From an uncultured Clostridia bacterium (lineage in GTDB: Bacteria > Bacillota > Clostridia > Oscillospirales > Acutalibacteraceae), in assembly GCA_947625785.1 (NCBI GenBank), contig CANQPS010000002.1:62001-126000 (forward strand): a DNA stretch of 64,000 nucleotides. Direction: 5' to 3'. A program made the position numbers and the translations under genes. Shown piece by piece: positions 9,582 through 17,341 of this stretch. Every line of letters starts with the position of its first letter. Position 1 is the stretch's first letter. The notes beneath the pieces are model-generated. The model saw only the letters and a program-made list of their open reading frames with translations. It had not been told where the DNA came from and did not search any database.

Positions 9582-10514
9582 TTATTTAGTATGTGTCATA
9601 ATATATTCTAACCAAACTTTACAACCGTTATATGATGGGTGCATACCCATATAATCTATATCGCTGCAATAATCATCAAGCAAAAAACCTTCGCTGTCAC
9701 TCATAGCTTGACATATATCAATAAAATATAATTTATTTTCCTCACAGGCTTTACATAATTTATCATTAAACTCTGCTATAAAGGCATTATTCAAATCATC
9801 TCTCTCTTTGCCTCTTATTATAGGCGTTACAGATTGAATATATATCTTTACATCAGGTGATTTAGCCAATATTCTTGAAACAAGTTCTTTCATATTTTCA
9901 ATACTTCTGTCAATTCCATAAACCCCTATATCATTCATACCAAGGAGTATATAAACTTTTTTTACATTCATTTCCGCAACAGCATCTTCTATAAGTATTT
10001 TATCTCCACGATATGTTGGAAAAACATTATTCTCATTTTCCATACTCCAAAGGGAATTGCCGTAGCTCAAACCGATTGAACATAAAAATTTAGCATCATC
10101 AAATAATCCATAGGCATCATTAAACATACTAAACATATTCGTTATACTGTCACCAACAAACAGTGTATCATTAAAATAACTTTTATCTACCTTTTGACTT
10201 TTAGGAACATATCCATAACCATTTTCAGCAGGTTCTCTGATTGTTTTGTCATCAGGAATTAAAATTTCACTACTGCTGCCTATATCTTCACTTTCAGTTG
10301 CTAAACTTTCATTATTACCATTATTAACAGATGTTTTCTGTTCATTTTCGCTGGAATTAGCAGATTGATTTTCTTTTGAATTACTTACATCAGCAACAGC
10401 ACTAACATTATCTTCATTTGGATTTACGGAATTTAATGCACCGTTATCATTTAAAGAACAACTGCACAATGCTAATGAAAGAATGACCAAAAGCAATAAT
10501 ATTGATGATTTCAA
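9582..10514 (-). CDS. SGNH/GDSL hydrolase lipoprotein, copy 2
   Basis: About 310 residues with a TTG start: GGGAGGT lies 8 bases upstream, and the protein then begins with a proper signal peptide (MKSSILLLL...) and lipobox LALCSC. A Ser/Asn/Glu-rich spacer of about 100 residues precedes an SGNH domain (FVGDS, GMNDIGVYG, GMHPSYNGCKVW) very similar to copy 1, so the two arose by tandem duplication. A predicted promoter precedes it, making it the first gene of the unit with copy 1 and the DUF4358 gene. Substrate unknown; carbohydrate or peptidoglycan O-acetyl groups are reasonable guesses. Confidence 0.82.
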   Translation of the reverse strand: MKSSILLLLVILSLALCSCSLNDNGALNSVNPNEDNVSAVADVSNSKENQSANSSENEQKTSVNNGNNESLATESEDIGSSSEILIPDDKTIREPAENGYGYVPKSQKVDKSYFNDTLFVGDSITNMFSMFNDAYGLFDDAKFLCSIGLSYGNSLWSMENENNVFPTYRGDKILIEDAVAEMNVKKVYILLGMNDIGVYGIDRSIENMKELVSRILAKSPDVKIYIQSVTPIIRGKERDDLNNAFIAEFNDKLCKACEENKLYFIDICQAMSDSEGFLLDDYCSDIDYMGMHPSYNGCKVWLEYIMTHTK

Positions 10515-10542
10515 GCCAAAGCACCTCCCGGATTTAATTATT

Positions 10543-10571
10543 ATATTAATAATTATATTTTTAAAAGTCAA
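10543..10571 (-). promoter_or_regulatory. Predicted sigma-A promoter for the SGNH lipoprotein unit
   Basis: On the minus strand TTGACT (10566-10571) and TAATAT (10543-10548) are separated by 17 bases. The -10 is imperfect, so confidence is moderate. Confidence 0.5.
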
Positions 10572-10611
10572 TAGTTCTATCAACATTGTAACCAAATGAA
10601 TATAATAATAC

Positions 10612-10650
10612 AAAAACACTGTTACAGTTTTAAAAATCAACCGTAACAGT
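10612..10650 (-). terminator. Terminator after the DUF3592 gene
   Basis: Inverted repeat ACTGTTAC / GTAACAGT (10618-10625 and 10643-10650) with TTTTTG following on the minus strand and six T on the plus strand. It stands 9 bases after the DUF3592 gene stop. Confidence 0.75.
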
Positions 10651-10658
10651 ATTTTTTA

Positions 10659-11363
10659 TTAGCCTAAATCAATAAAATATATTTCCGGCTCCTGTGGGTC
10701 AAAATAAGCATTTAACTGATAATTTATTCCAATTCCTAAATTTTTAATTGTAGGAACAGTACAACTCGCAAAAATCTGCTGACCGTTGAGTGGATTTACA
10801 GCACTGCAACTTATTACATATCCTTTTCTGCCTCTTATAGTTTCAATATTGGTTATCACAGCAGTATCTCTTATTCCGTTGTTTATAAGAAAATTTATCA
10901 ATTTTAGTCTTTTTAAATTCTTAAAGACACCGCCTAATACAAATATTGCTATAATTCCAAAAACTACTAAAATAACAATAGATGTTATATTTGCCGAATA
11001 TCCAACTAAACCAATTTCTCTCGGATTAGATTTATTATAGTAAACTATAACAGGAGTTCCCTTACTGTAATTTGTTCCTCTTAAACCACCGTTATATTTA
11101 GCCAGAACATTATTATATTTTTGACCATCTGCTGTTGTGTAATTTATATAATATCTGTATGTAGTAGTTCGAGTTCCTCTGCGGCCACGGTGTGTTGATA
11201 CAGTTATATCATTTATCTCACCAATAACCTTGTCAGCATTTTTATAAAAATTATACTCTGCGAGTGATATAAATATAAAAGTTCCAATAACTAACCCTAT
11301 TGTTAATATAATTATAACTAAACCTGTATTTGCATTTTTAAGTTGTTTTCTTGAAGCTACCAT
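10659..11363 (-). CDS. DUF3592 membrane protein
   Basis: 234 residues. Two membrane segments, about 15-40 and 125-148, bracket a loop matching DUF3592: TTYRYYINYTTADGQKY...GTPVIVYYNKSNPREI. A second soluble region (residues 160-234) follows. The function of the family is unknown; topology suggests the central domain is extracytoplasmic. Start ATG with a weak GGGG upstream. It is downstream of the rnf operon and may be read through from it, or have its own promoter in the AT-rich gap. Confidence 0.75.
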   Translation of the reverse strand: MVASRKQLKNANTGLVIIILTIGLVIGTFIFISLAEYNFYKNADKVIGEINDITVSTHRGRRGTRTTTYRYYINYTTADGQKYNNVLAKYNGGLRGTNYSKGTPVIVYYNKSNPREIGLVGYSANITSIVILVVFGIIAIFVLGGVFKNLKRLKLINFLINNGIRDTAVITNIETIRGRKGYVISCSAVNPLNGQQIFASCTVPTIKNLGIGINYQLNAYFDPQEPEIYFIDLG

Positions 11364-11384
11364 AATTTTTTACCCCTATCTTTT

Positions 11385-11522
11385 TTATAATATAAACTCT
11401 CTGACTTTCCTTAGATTACTTTTTGTGGAAAAAGCAAAAAATTCTATAAATAATATAATAGATAATATACCAATAATTAAATCTTCTGTTTGCTTCTTAA
11501 TTTTACGCTTTGGACTTCCCAT
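11385..11522 (-). CDS. Possible 45-residue single-pass membrane protein
   Basis: A short open frame begins 15 bases after the rnfB stop. It starts MGSPKRKIKK, continues into one hydrophobic helix (LIIGILSIILFIEFFAF), and ends with a basic tail (LRKVREF), a positive-hydrophobic-positive layout typical of small membrane proteins. No clear ribosome binding site precedes the ATG, and hydrophobic frames are common by chance in AT-rich DNA. I do not recognise a family. It could be an Rnf accessory peptide, or not be translated. Confidence 0.35.
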   Translation of the reverse strand: MGSPKRKIKKQTEDLIIGILSIILFIEFFAFSTKSNLRKVREFIL

Positions 11523-11537
11523 AACAGTAAACTTAGT

Positions 11538-12329
11538 CTAATTTACAAGTGTTATGCAATTAAACTTACATACCGTTACACATTTACCACAACCAATACA
11601 TTTTTCAGGATCAACTATTGCGTGGAATTTATCGAGCTTTATTGCTCCGACAGGGCAGTTTTTAACACATAACGAACAACCCATACAACCTGCCGAACAA
11701 GCCTTTTTAACATCAGGTCCTTTATCACAACTGCTGCATAATACAAGTGCTTGCTTTTTAACAGGCACTATTCTTATAAGGCTTTTAGGGCAAACTGCCG
11801 TACATTTACCACAAGCTCTGCATTTATCGGGATTTACACTTGCAAGTCCATCACATATATTTATTGCCCCGTATTCGCAAACATTCATACAATCGCCAAA
11901 ACCTATACAACCAAATCCACAGCTATTTACACCACCGTTAATTTGTATTGCATCTTTACAGGTTTTTATGCCCTGATATTCCATTTTTTCGTGAGTATTT
12001 GTATTATTACCCATACAATATACAACAGCTGTCTTTTTAACGGTTGCTTCTGCTTCTACTCCGAGAATTTCGGCACTTTTTTGTGCTACTTCATCTCCGC
12101 CCACAGAACATAACCCCGGTTTCGCTTCGCCTTTCGCAAGTGCAAGTGCATATCCCGAACAACCCGAAAATCCACAAGCTCCGCAATTTGCCCCCGGCAG
12201 AATTTCTTCTATTTTTTCAGCCTTCTCATTTTTAGGCACTGCAAAAACTACACTCGCTATCGCAAGACCTAATCCAAGCACAAGTCCTATCCCTGCAAGT
12301 AATAAAACTGGGAAAAGTATTTCTTGCAT
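11538..12329 (-). CDS. rnfB: Rnf electron transport complex subunit B (ferredoxin-type)
   Basis: 263 residues. RnfB accepts electrons from reduced ferredoxin and passes them into the membrane complex. Seen: an N-terminal membrane helix, a cysteine cluster CGACGFSGCSGYALALA (the 4Fe-4S domain), then further clusters including CRACGKCTAVCP, CMGCSLCVKNCP and CIGCGKCVTVC. AAGGGGG precedes the ATG. It is the last of six rnf genes in the CDGEAB order known from clostridia and Acetobacterium, where the complex couples ferredoxin:NAD+ oxidoreduction to Na+ or H+ export. Confidence 0.96.
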   Translation of the reverse strand: MQEILFPVLLLAGIGLVLGLGLAIASVVFAVPKNEKAEKIEEILPGANCGACGFSGCSGYALALAKGEAKPGLCSVGGDEVAQKSAEILGVEAEATVKKTAVVYCMGNNTNTHEKMEYQGIKTCKDAIQINGGVNSCGFGCIGFGDCMNVCEYGAINICDGLASVNPDKCRACGKCTAVCPKSLIRIVPVKKQALVLCSSCDKGPDVKKACSAGCMGCSLCVKNCPVGAIKLDKFHAIVDPEKCIGCGKCVTVCKFNCITLVN

Positions 12330-12343
12330 TTTTTATAACCCCC

Positions 12344-12934
12344 TTATACCATACCTTGAAATCCTAAAAATGCTACTGCCAAAATAGCCGCTGCTACCAA
12401 TGTTATCGGCAAACCTTTCAAGGATTTTGGTATATCACAAGCCTCTAATTTAACTCTGATTCCCGAAAAAATAATCATAGCTACAAGAAATCCGCAACCT
12501 GAACCAAAGGCATTTACGATAGATTCTATATATCCAAAAGAGGCATCTGCCGCACCTTTTTCAATAACATTCATTGTTACACCAAGTACTGCACAGTTTG
12601 TTGTAATAAGAGGTAAATATACGCCAAGTGCATTATATATAGGCGGTAAAAACTTTTTAAGCAAAATTTCAACAAACTGTACAAGAGCAGCTATTATTAA
12701 AATAAATGCTAATGTTTCCATATATTCAAGATTATTTGGTGCAAGAACATAGTTATATATTGGCCAAGTAACTGCTGTTGCTATTGTCATAACAAGTATA
12801 ACGGCTACGCTCATACCAAGTGCTGTATTAGTTTTCTTTGATACGCCAAGAAAAGGACAAATTCCTAAAAACTTACTTAGAATATAGTTATCCGTAAGTA
12901 TTGCAGCCAAAAATATTGATAATAAAACCGGCAT
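12344..12934 (-). CDS. rnfA: Rnf complex membrane subunit A
   Basis: 196 residues, six membrane segments, with the RnfA/NqrE signatures ILTDNYILSKFLGICPFLGVS and LGVYLPLITTNCAVLGV. RnfA and RnfE together hold the intramembrane iron-sulfur centre in known complexes. The ATG overlaps the rnfE stop (TAATG), indicating translational coupling, with GGAGC inside the end of rnfE. Confidence 0.96.
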   Translation of the reverse strand: MPVLLSIFLAAILTDNYILSKFLGICPFLGVSKKTNTALGMSVAVILVMTIATAVTWPIYNYVLAPNNLEYMETLAFILIIAALVQFVEILLKKFLPPIYNALGVYLPLITTNCAVLGVTMNVIEKGAADASFGYIESIVNAFGSGCGFLVAMIIFSGIRVKLEACDIPKSLKGLPITLVAAAILAVAFLGFQGMV

Positions 12935-13614
12935 TATTCAACAGCTCCTTCCTCAGTATTTTTATGACATTTCGATTTCATTGGACAACTTCCGCAGCCG
13001 ATTTCCTCAGGTTTTTTACATTTTCCTGATAATTTATTTGCAAGTGCGATAAGCATACCAAATACGAAAAATCCACCCGGTGCAAGTATAAATATTGTTA
13101 TAGGCTCCATAAAATTAGATGTTACAGGAATACCAAATATAGTACCTGCACCAAGCAATTCACGAATGATGCCCATACATAATAATGCAACCGTAAAACC
13201 TACACCCATACCTAAACCATCAACCGCCGATGCTATCACACCGTTTTTACTTGCATACATCTCTGCTCTGCCAAGAATAATACAGTTTACAACGATAAGC
13301 GGCAAATATACGCCAAGTGCCTCATCAATCGAAGGTGCATAAGCCTTGACTATCATTTGTACGATTGATACAAAACCTGCAATAATAGTAATAAATGCCG
13401 GTATTCTGACTTTATTTGGTATAACTTTTCTTAAAAGGGATATTGTAATATTAGAACATAATAAAACTAATGTTGCAGATACACCCATACCAATAGCATT
13501 TGCAGCAGATGTCGTAACTGCAAGTGTCGGACAAGTTCCTAAAACAAGGCATAAAACAGGGTTTTCTTTAATAATTCCTTTTGTAAACTCTTGAAGTAAT
13601 GATTTTTTTGCCAT
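12934..13614 (-). CDS. rnfE: Rnf complex membrane subunit E
   Basis: 226 residues, six membrane segments, paralogous to RnfA: NPVLCLVLGTCPTLAVT near the start, LGVYLPLIVVNCIILGRAE, and a DGLGMGVGFT loop. The C-terminus carries an extra Cys-rich tail (CGSCPMKSKC) seen in clostridial RnfE/RsxE. It sits one base after rnfG and overlaps rnfA. Confidence 0.95.
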   Translation of the reverse strand: MAKKSLLQEFTKGIIKENPVLCLVLGTCPTLAVTTSAANAIGMGVSATLVLLCSNITISLLRKVIPNKVRIPAFITIIAGFVSIVQMIVKAYAPSIDEALGVYLPLIVVNCIILGRAEMYASKNGVIASAVDGLGMGVGFTVALLCMGIIRELLGAGTIFGIPVTSNFMEPITIFILAPGGFFVFGMLIALANKLSGKCKKPEEIGCGSCPMKSKCHKNTEEGAVE

Positions 13615-13615
13615 T

Positions 13616-14179
13616 TTATTTACCCTCCCTTACTTCATTATAGAGTGCTATTGCATCATTAACTGAGTTCGTAACTGCTCTTGATGTAATGGTTGCACCC
13701 GTTATTGCATCTATCGTTCCGCCGTCTTTAGTAACTGCCAATTTATTACTTTCAGGTATATCCTGTTTATATTGATTTCTGAAATCTTCTTTAGCAGCAT
13801 TTGCACCAAGTCCCGGAGTTTCTCCGTGTTCGAGAATTGCTACACCTGAAATCTTATTATCTGTTGTTATACCTGTCATTACGGATACAGCTCCACCATA
13901 ACCGTTATTAGCAGTTATAAAAGCATAACCTATTATTTCTCCGTCTTTTGCTTTTGAGATATAATATTGATTTCCGTTTTTTGATGTACCTGTTTCATAC
14001 TCATCAAAGGGTGGTAAAACCGTTTGTAATGTTTCAATTTGCTTTTTTTCATTCTGCTGTGCAATCTTATCTTTTGTAAGAGTGTTCGTTCCTGCAAGTA
14101 ATGCTGTAATTATTCCTGCCGTCAACAATAATACTACTGCCGGGAGTACTATGCTTTTAAAACTAAAATCCTTTTTCAT
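13616..14179 (-). CDS. rnfG: Rnf complex subunit G (covalent FMN carrier)
   Basis: 187 residues. An N-terminal anchor (about 10-30) is followed by an FMN-binding domain whose C-terminal motif TGATITSRAV holds the Thr that carries covalent FMN in the RnfG/NqrC family. The bulk should lie outside the membrane. The start overlaps the rnfD stop by four bases. Confidence 0.95.
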   Translation of the reverse strand: MKKDFSFKSIVLPAVVLLLTAGIITALLAGTNTLTKDKIAQQNEKKQIETLQTVLPPFDEYETGTSKNGNQYYISKAKDGEIIGYAFITANNGYGGAVSVMTGITTDNKISGVAILEHGETPGLGANAAKEDFRNQYKQDIPESNKLAVTKDGGTIDAITGATITSRAVTNSVNDAIALYNEVREGK

Positions 14180-15129
14180 TTTGAAGCACTCTCCTTTTTT
14201 GGTTTAATAAAGCCCTTAGGCTTTAATCTTGTAAATTTCTCAATATATGGCACAAGAATATTCATTATTACTATTGAGAAAGATACTCCCTCCGGAAGTG
14301 AACCGAACTGTCTTATAAGCATTGTTAATAATCCACAACCGACAGCAAATACAAATCTTCCTAAGTTTGATAATGGCGTTGTAGTATAATCCGTTGCCAT
14401 AAATACTGCTCCAAGCATTAAACCGCCTGATAATAATTGATATATAGGGTCTAATCCAAAACATAATGATAATATAGCTACCGTACCCATATATGTAAGT
14501 GGAATTAACGGAGTTATAACTCGTCTTGCAACAAGATATATACCACCCAGAAGTATAGCCAAAACACAAGTTTCTCCTAAACAACCGCCGTGTATTCCAA
14601 AAAATAAATCAAAATAAGATGTCAAATGTTCACCGTCTGCAAGTGGTGTTGCTGTTGAAACTGCATCTGCCGCATTTTTATTTAAGTATGCAAATGGTTC
14701 TGTCCAATTTGACATTTTAGAGGAAAATGATGTTAATAATACAATTCTTGCCGTCAATGCAGGATTTACAAAATTTTGACCTATTCCGCCAAACATTTGC
14801 TTTACTATGACTATTGCAACGACAGACCCGCCTATTGCAATTAACGGGCTTAAAGATACCGGATAATTAAGTGCGAGTAATATACCTGTAACAACTGCAC
14901 TTAAATCACCTATTGTATTATTTCTTTTCATAATCCTGCGGCATATATATTCGCAGATTACACAGGATACAACCGATACAGCTATAAGTACTGCTGACAT
15001 ATACCCAAATATAACTACTGATGCTATACAAGCAGGCAATAACGCTATGATAACATCAAGCATAATTTTTCTTGTAGTATCTCCCTGTCTTAAATGAGGA
15101 GATGAGGACGCATATAATTTTCCTACCAT
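14176..15129 (-). CDS. rnfD: Rnf complex membrane subunit D
   Basis: 317 residues, about nine to ten membrane segments, matching RnfD/NqrB: SSPHLRQGDTTRKIMLDV at the N-terminus, NPALTARIVLL, and the STATPL region, equivalent to the site where FMN is attached in relatives. It works with RnfG in transmembrane electron transfer and ion pumping. Confidence 0.95.
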   Translation of the reverse strand: MVGKLYASSSPHLRQGDTTRKIMLDVIIALLPACIASVVIFGYMSAVLIAVSVVSCVICEYICRRIMKRNNTIGDLSAVVTGILLALNYPVSLSPLIAIGGSVVAIVIVKQMFGGIGQNFVNPALTARIVLLTSFSSKMSNWTEPFAYLNKNAADAVSTATPLADGEHLTSYFDLFFGIHGGCLGETCVLAILLGGIYLVARRVITPLIPLTYMGTVAILSLCFGLDPIYQLLSGGLMLGAVFMATDYTTTPLSNLGRFVFAVGCGLLTMLIRQFGSLPEGVSFSIVIMNILVPYIEKFTRLKPKGFIKPKKESASK

Positions 15130-15151
15130 AATAAAAATATCCCCCTGTTTA

Positions 15152-16489
15152 TTATTTTGCAGACCTTATCATAGCTTTGGCTGTTCTCATTGTCTGTACA
15201 ATATATTTTCCTGCCGGACAACTAAACGAACAACAGCCACATTCCATACAATTCATAGCTCCTAAGGACTTTAATTCTTCAATTTCATTTAATTTAACTG
15301 CCCTGCTTATAAGCGGCGGCATAAGCCCCATAGGACAACTTGCCACACATCTTCCACAGCGGATACAATCGGTGGTTTCCATAAGTCTTGCATCTTTCTC
15401 ATTAAACGCAAGTATGGCATTGTTCTGTTTTAAAATAAACAACTCATCTGTTGTTAAAGCTATACCCATCATAGGGCCGCCCATAAGAATTTTTTTAGGT
15501 TCTTCTGAATATCCCCCGCAAAATTCTATTACATCTTTTATCATTGTACCTATTGGAACTATAACATTTTTTGGCTCTTTTATGGCAGAACCCGCTATTG
15601 TAAGTCTTTTGGTAACAAGAGGCATACCGGTTTTAAGATATTCGGCAAGTTTTCCGAGTGAAGTTACATTCATAACTATACAACCTGCATCTGCCGGGAG
15701 TTTACCCATTTCAACTACTCTGCCGGTACAAGCCTCTATTAAAACTTTTTCGCCGCCTTGCGGATAACTCGCCTTTAAAGCTAATACTGCTATATAATCA
15801 CTCTTACCTTCTTTTTTGATAAGATTTCTCATAAGTTCTATTGCATCAGGCTTATTTTTTTCGATACCTATTACAACTCTTTTAAGATTAAGCATTTCTT
15901 TAACCTTAACTATTGCGTAAAGAATATTTTCTGAATTTTCGAGAAACTCTCTGTGGTCAGTTGTAATATACGGCTCACATTCCGCACCATTTACTACAAG
16001 AGTATCCACATTTTTATCTTTTGGAACTCTTAGCTTAACGTGTGTAGGAAAACCCGCACCACCTAATCCTACAAGTCCACTTGCTCTTACTGCCGATAAA
16101 AATTCATCAAGTGTATCTGTTTTTGGTGGTTTCAACTCGCTGTATGGTGTTTGCAATCCATCTGATGCTATTACAACAGCCTGACATTTCGCACCGTTTG
16201 TCATAGGAATATCTGCTATTTTAAGAACTTTACCGGATACAGTTGCGTGTATAGGTGCTGAAACGAATTGGTCACTGTCACCAATCACTTGACCTACACA
16301 TACAATATCACCAACTTTTACAGTAGGTTTGCAAGGTGCTCCAATATGCTGCTGCATAGGAATACTTACCTGACTTGGAACAGTCATTACTATACTTTCA
16401 CAAGTTGATGTAGTTTTCCTGTGTGGTACTCTTACACCGCCCCTTGTACGAAAGGGTACAGTTGGTAATGAAATATCATTACTTTTCAT
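15152..16489 (-). CDS. rnfC: Rnf complex NADH-interacting subunit C
   Basis: 445 residues. RnfC is the peripheral NAD+ reducing subunit. Seen: an N-terminal barrel-sandwich region (VPSQVSIPMQQHIGAPCKPTV), a Gly-rich flavin/NAD domain (GLVGLGGAGFPTHVKL, VNGAECEPYITTDHRE), a SLBB-like segment, and two 4Fe-4S motifs near the C-terminus (CIRCGRCVASCP and CMECGCCSFSCP). GGGAGGA precedes the ATG. It is first in the operon, behind a promoter and a leader of about 210 bases. Confidence 0.97.
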   Translation of the reverse strand: MKSNDISLPTVPFRTRGGVRVPHRKTTSTCESIVMTVPSQVSIPMQQHIGAPCKPTVKVGDIVCVGQVIGDSDQFVSAPIHATVSGKVLKIADIPMTNGAKCQAVVIASDGLQTPYSELKPPKTDTLDEFLSAVRASGLVGLGGAGFPTHVKLRVPKDKNVDTLVVNGAECEPYITTDHREFLENSENILYAIVKVKEMLNLKRVVIGIEKNKPDAIELMRNLIKKEGKSDYIAVLALKASYPQGGEKVLIEACTGRVVEMGKLPADAGCIVMNVTSLGKLAEYLKTGMPLVTKRLTIAGSAIKEPKNVIVPIGTMIKDVIEFCGGYSEEPKKILMGGPMMGIALTTDELFILKQNNAILAFNEKDARLMETTDCIRCGRCVASCPMGLMPPLISRAVKLNEIEELKSLGAMNCMECGCCSFSCPAGKYIVQTMRTAKAMIRSAK

Positions 16490-16532
16490 TTAAAATCCTC
16501 CCGCTTGAATAATAAATTTAATATTAAAATAA

Positions 16533-16593
16533 ATCTCTAAAATATATAGAGATAGTTCTAAATTTATATTATTAATAAAATAAATTCAGAACT
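16533..16593 (-). promoter_or_regulatory. Two stem-loops in the rnf operon leader
   Basis: In the untranslated leader of rnfC there are two inverted repeats side by side: AGTTCT...AGAACT (16554-16593, extended by paired A/T) and ATCTCTA/TAGAGAT (16533-16553), the second followed on the minus strand by TTATTTT. They could stabilise the mRNA or act as a weak attenuator. I recognise no riboswitch family. Confidence 0.4.
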
Positions 16594-16710
16594 AAATATG
16601 TGACTTTATATCTATTATTTTTTAAAAAATTACCTCAAAATTGTATGCAAAAATATACCTCAAATTACCTTTATCAGCTATAACAGACAAAAATCAACAT
16701 TATCTTTTTT

Positions 16711-16739
16711 AGTATAACATTTACAATCTTTTTATTCAA
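16711..16739 (-). promoter_or_regulatory. Predicted sigma-A promoter of the rnf operon
   Basis: Minus strand TTGAAT (16734-16739), 17-base spacer, TATACT (16711-16716). This would start transcription near 16704 and give a leader of about 210 bases before rnfC. Confidence 0.65.
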
Positions 16740-16767
16740 GGTCTTTGACGATTATACCAGCAATATT

Positions 16768-16826
16768 ACAAAAATAAAAAATATCCTCCGATTGACTACT
16801 CTTATTCGCTCAGTATCAATCGCAGG
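16768..16826 (-). terminator. Terminator after the 95-residue protein gene
   Basis: Stem arms CCTGCGATTGA and TCAATCGGAGG (read on the minus strand, 16816-16826 and 16785-16795) with one mismatch, then TATTTTTTATTTTT. It closes the small gene at 16951-17238. The rest of the 16490-16950 gap holds the rnf promoter and leader. Confidence 0.75.
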
Positions 16827-16950
16827 AAATATATTGTTTAAAATTCGTAAATGGAAACTTTCCGAAAAAGCACCGCCCAAATTATGCTTTAATTATATAT
16901 AATGTCCTTGTTTTAATTCTCGTTTCAGCTTACTTTCAAAACGAAATTTC

Positions 16951-17238
16951 TTAAATTTTATTACCTAAAAAATCAAATACTGTTGTATTTTCTGTAAGTT
17001 TATAATATCCGTCCGGCTGTTTCCTTTTGTAAACGCATTTACCATTTAAATAATAAAAATTTTCACATTTAACATTAACATTATTTTCTTTCATAAGTTC
17101 AACAATACAACGATTTAATTCAAGTGATGTAACTTCGTCTAATATAAATTGACCTTTTAATAACTCACATTTCGCCATAATAAGTTTAGCAGTTAATTTA
17201 TCTCCAACGGCAGTGCTTATTTTGTATTTTAAATTCAT
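16951..17238 (-). CDS. Hypothetical 95-residue protein
   Basis: Not recognised. A soluble, Lys/Asn-rich protein with three Cys (AKCEL, NRCIVEL, GKCVYKRK) and no signal peptide or membrane segment. The ATG is preceded by GGGTGA at a normal distance, the gene has its own terminator and it is separated from both neighbours, which argues for a real gene. It lies downstream of leuA behind that gene's terminator. Confidence 0.55.
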   Translation of the reverse strand: MNLKYKISTAVGDKLTAKLIMAKCELLKGQFILDEVTSLELNRCIVELMKENNVNVKCENFYYLNGKCVYKRKQPDGYYKLTENTTVFDFLGNKI

Positions 17239-17299
17239 AAAATCACCCGATTAATAATATTTATAAATATACTTTACTACATTAACAATATATTTTCAA

Positions 17300-17337
17300 T
17301 AGAAAACTCTTGCCTGTAACAGCAAGAGTTTTTTTGT
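17300..17337 (-). terminator. Terminator after leuA
   Basis: Hairpin CTCTTGC...GCAAGAG (17307-17313 and 17322-17328) with TTTT on the minus strand and a run of seven T on the plus strand; it begins a few bases after the leuA stop. Confidence 0.8.
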
Positions 17338-17341
17338 AAAA

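Noticed and set aside
16785-16826. Hairpin as a possible small RNA
   Set aside because: Stem plus T-run on the minus strand downstream of a small gene is fully explained as a terminator.
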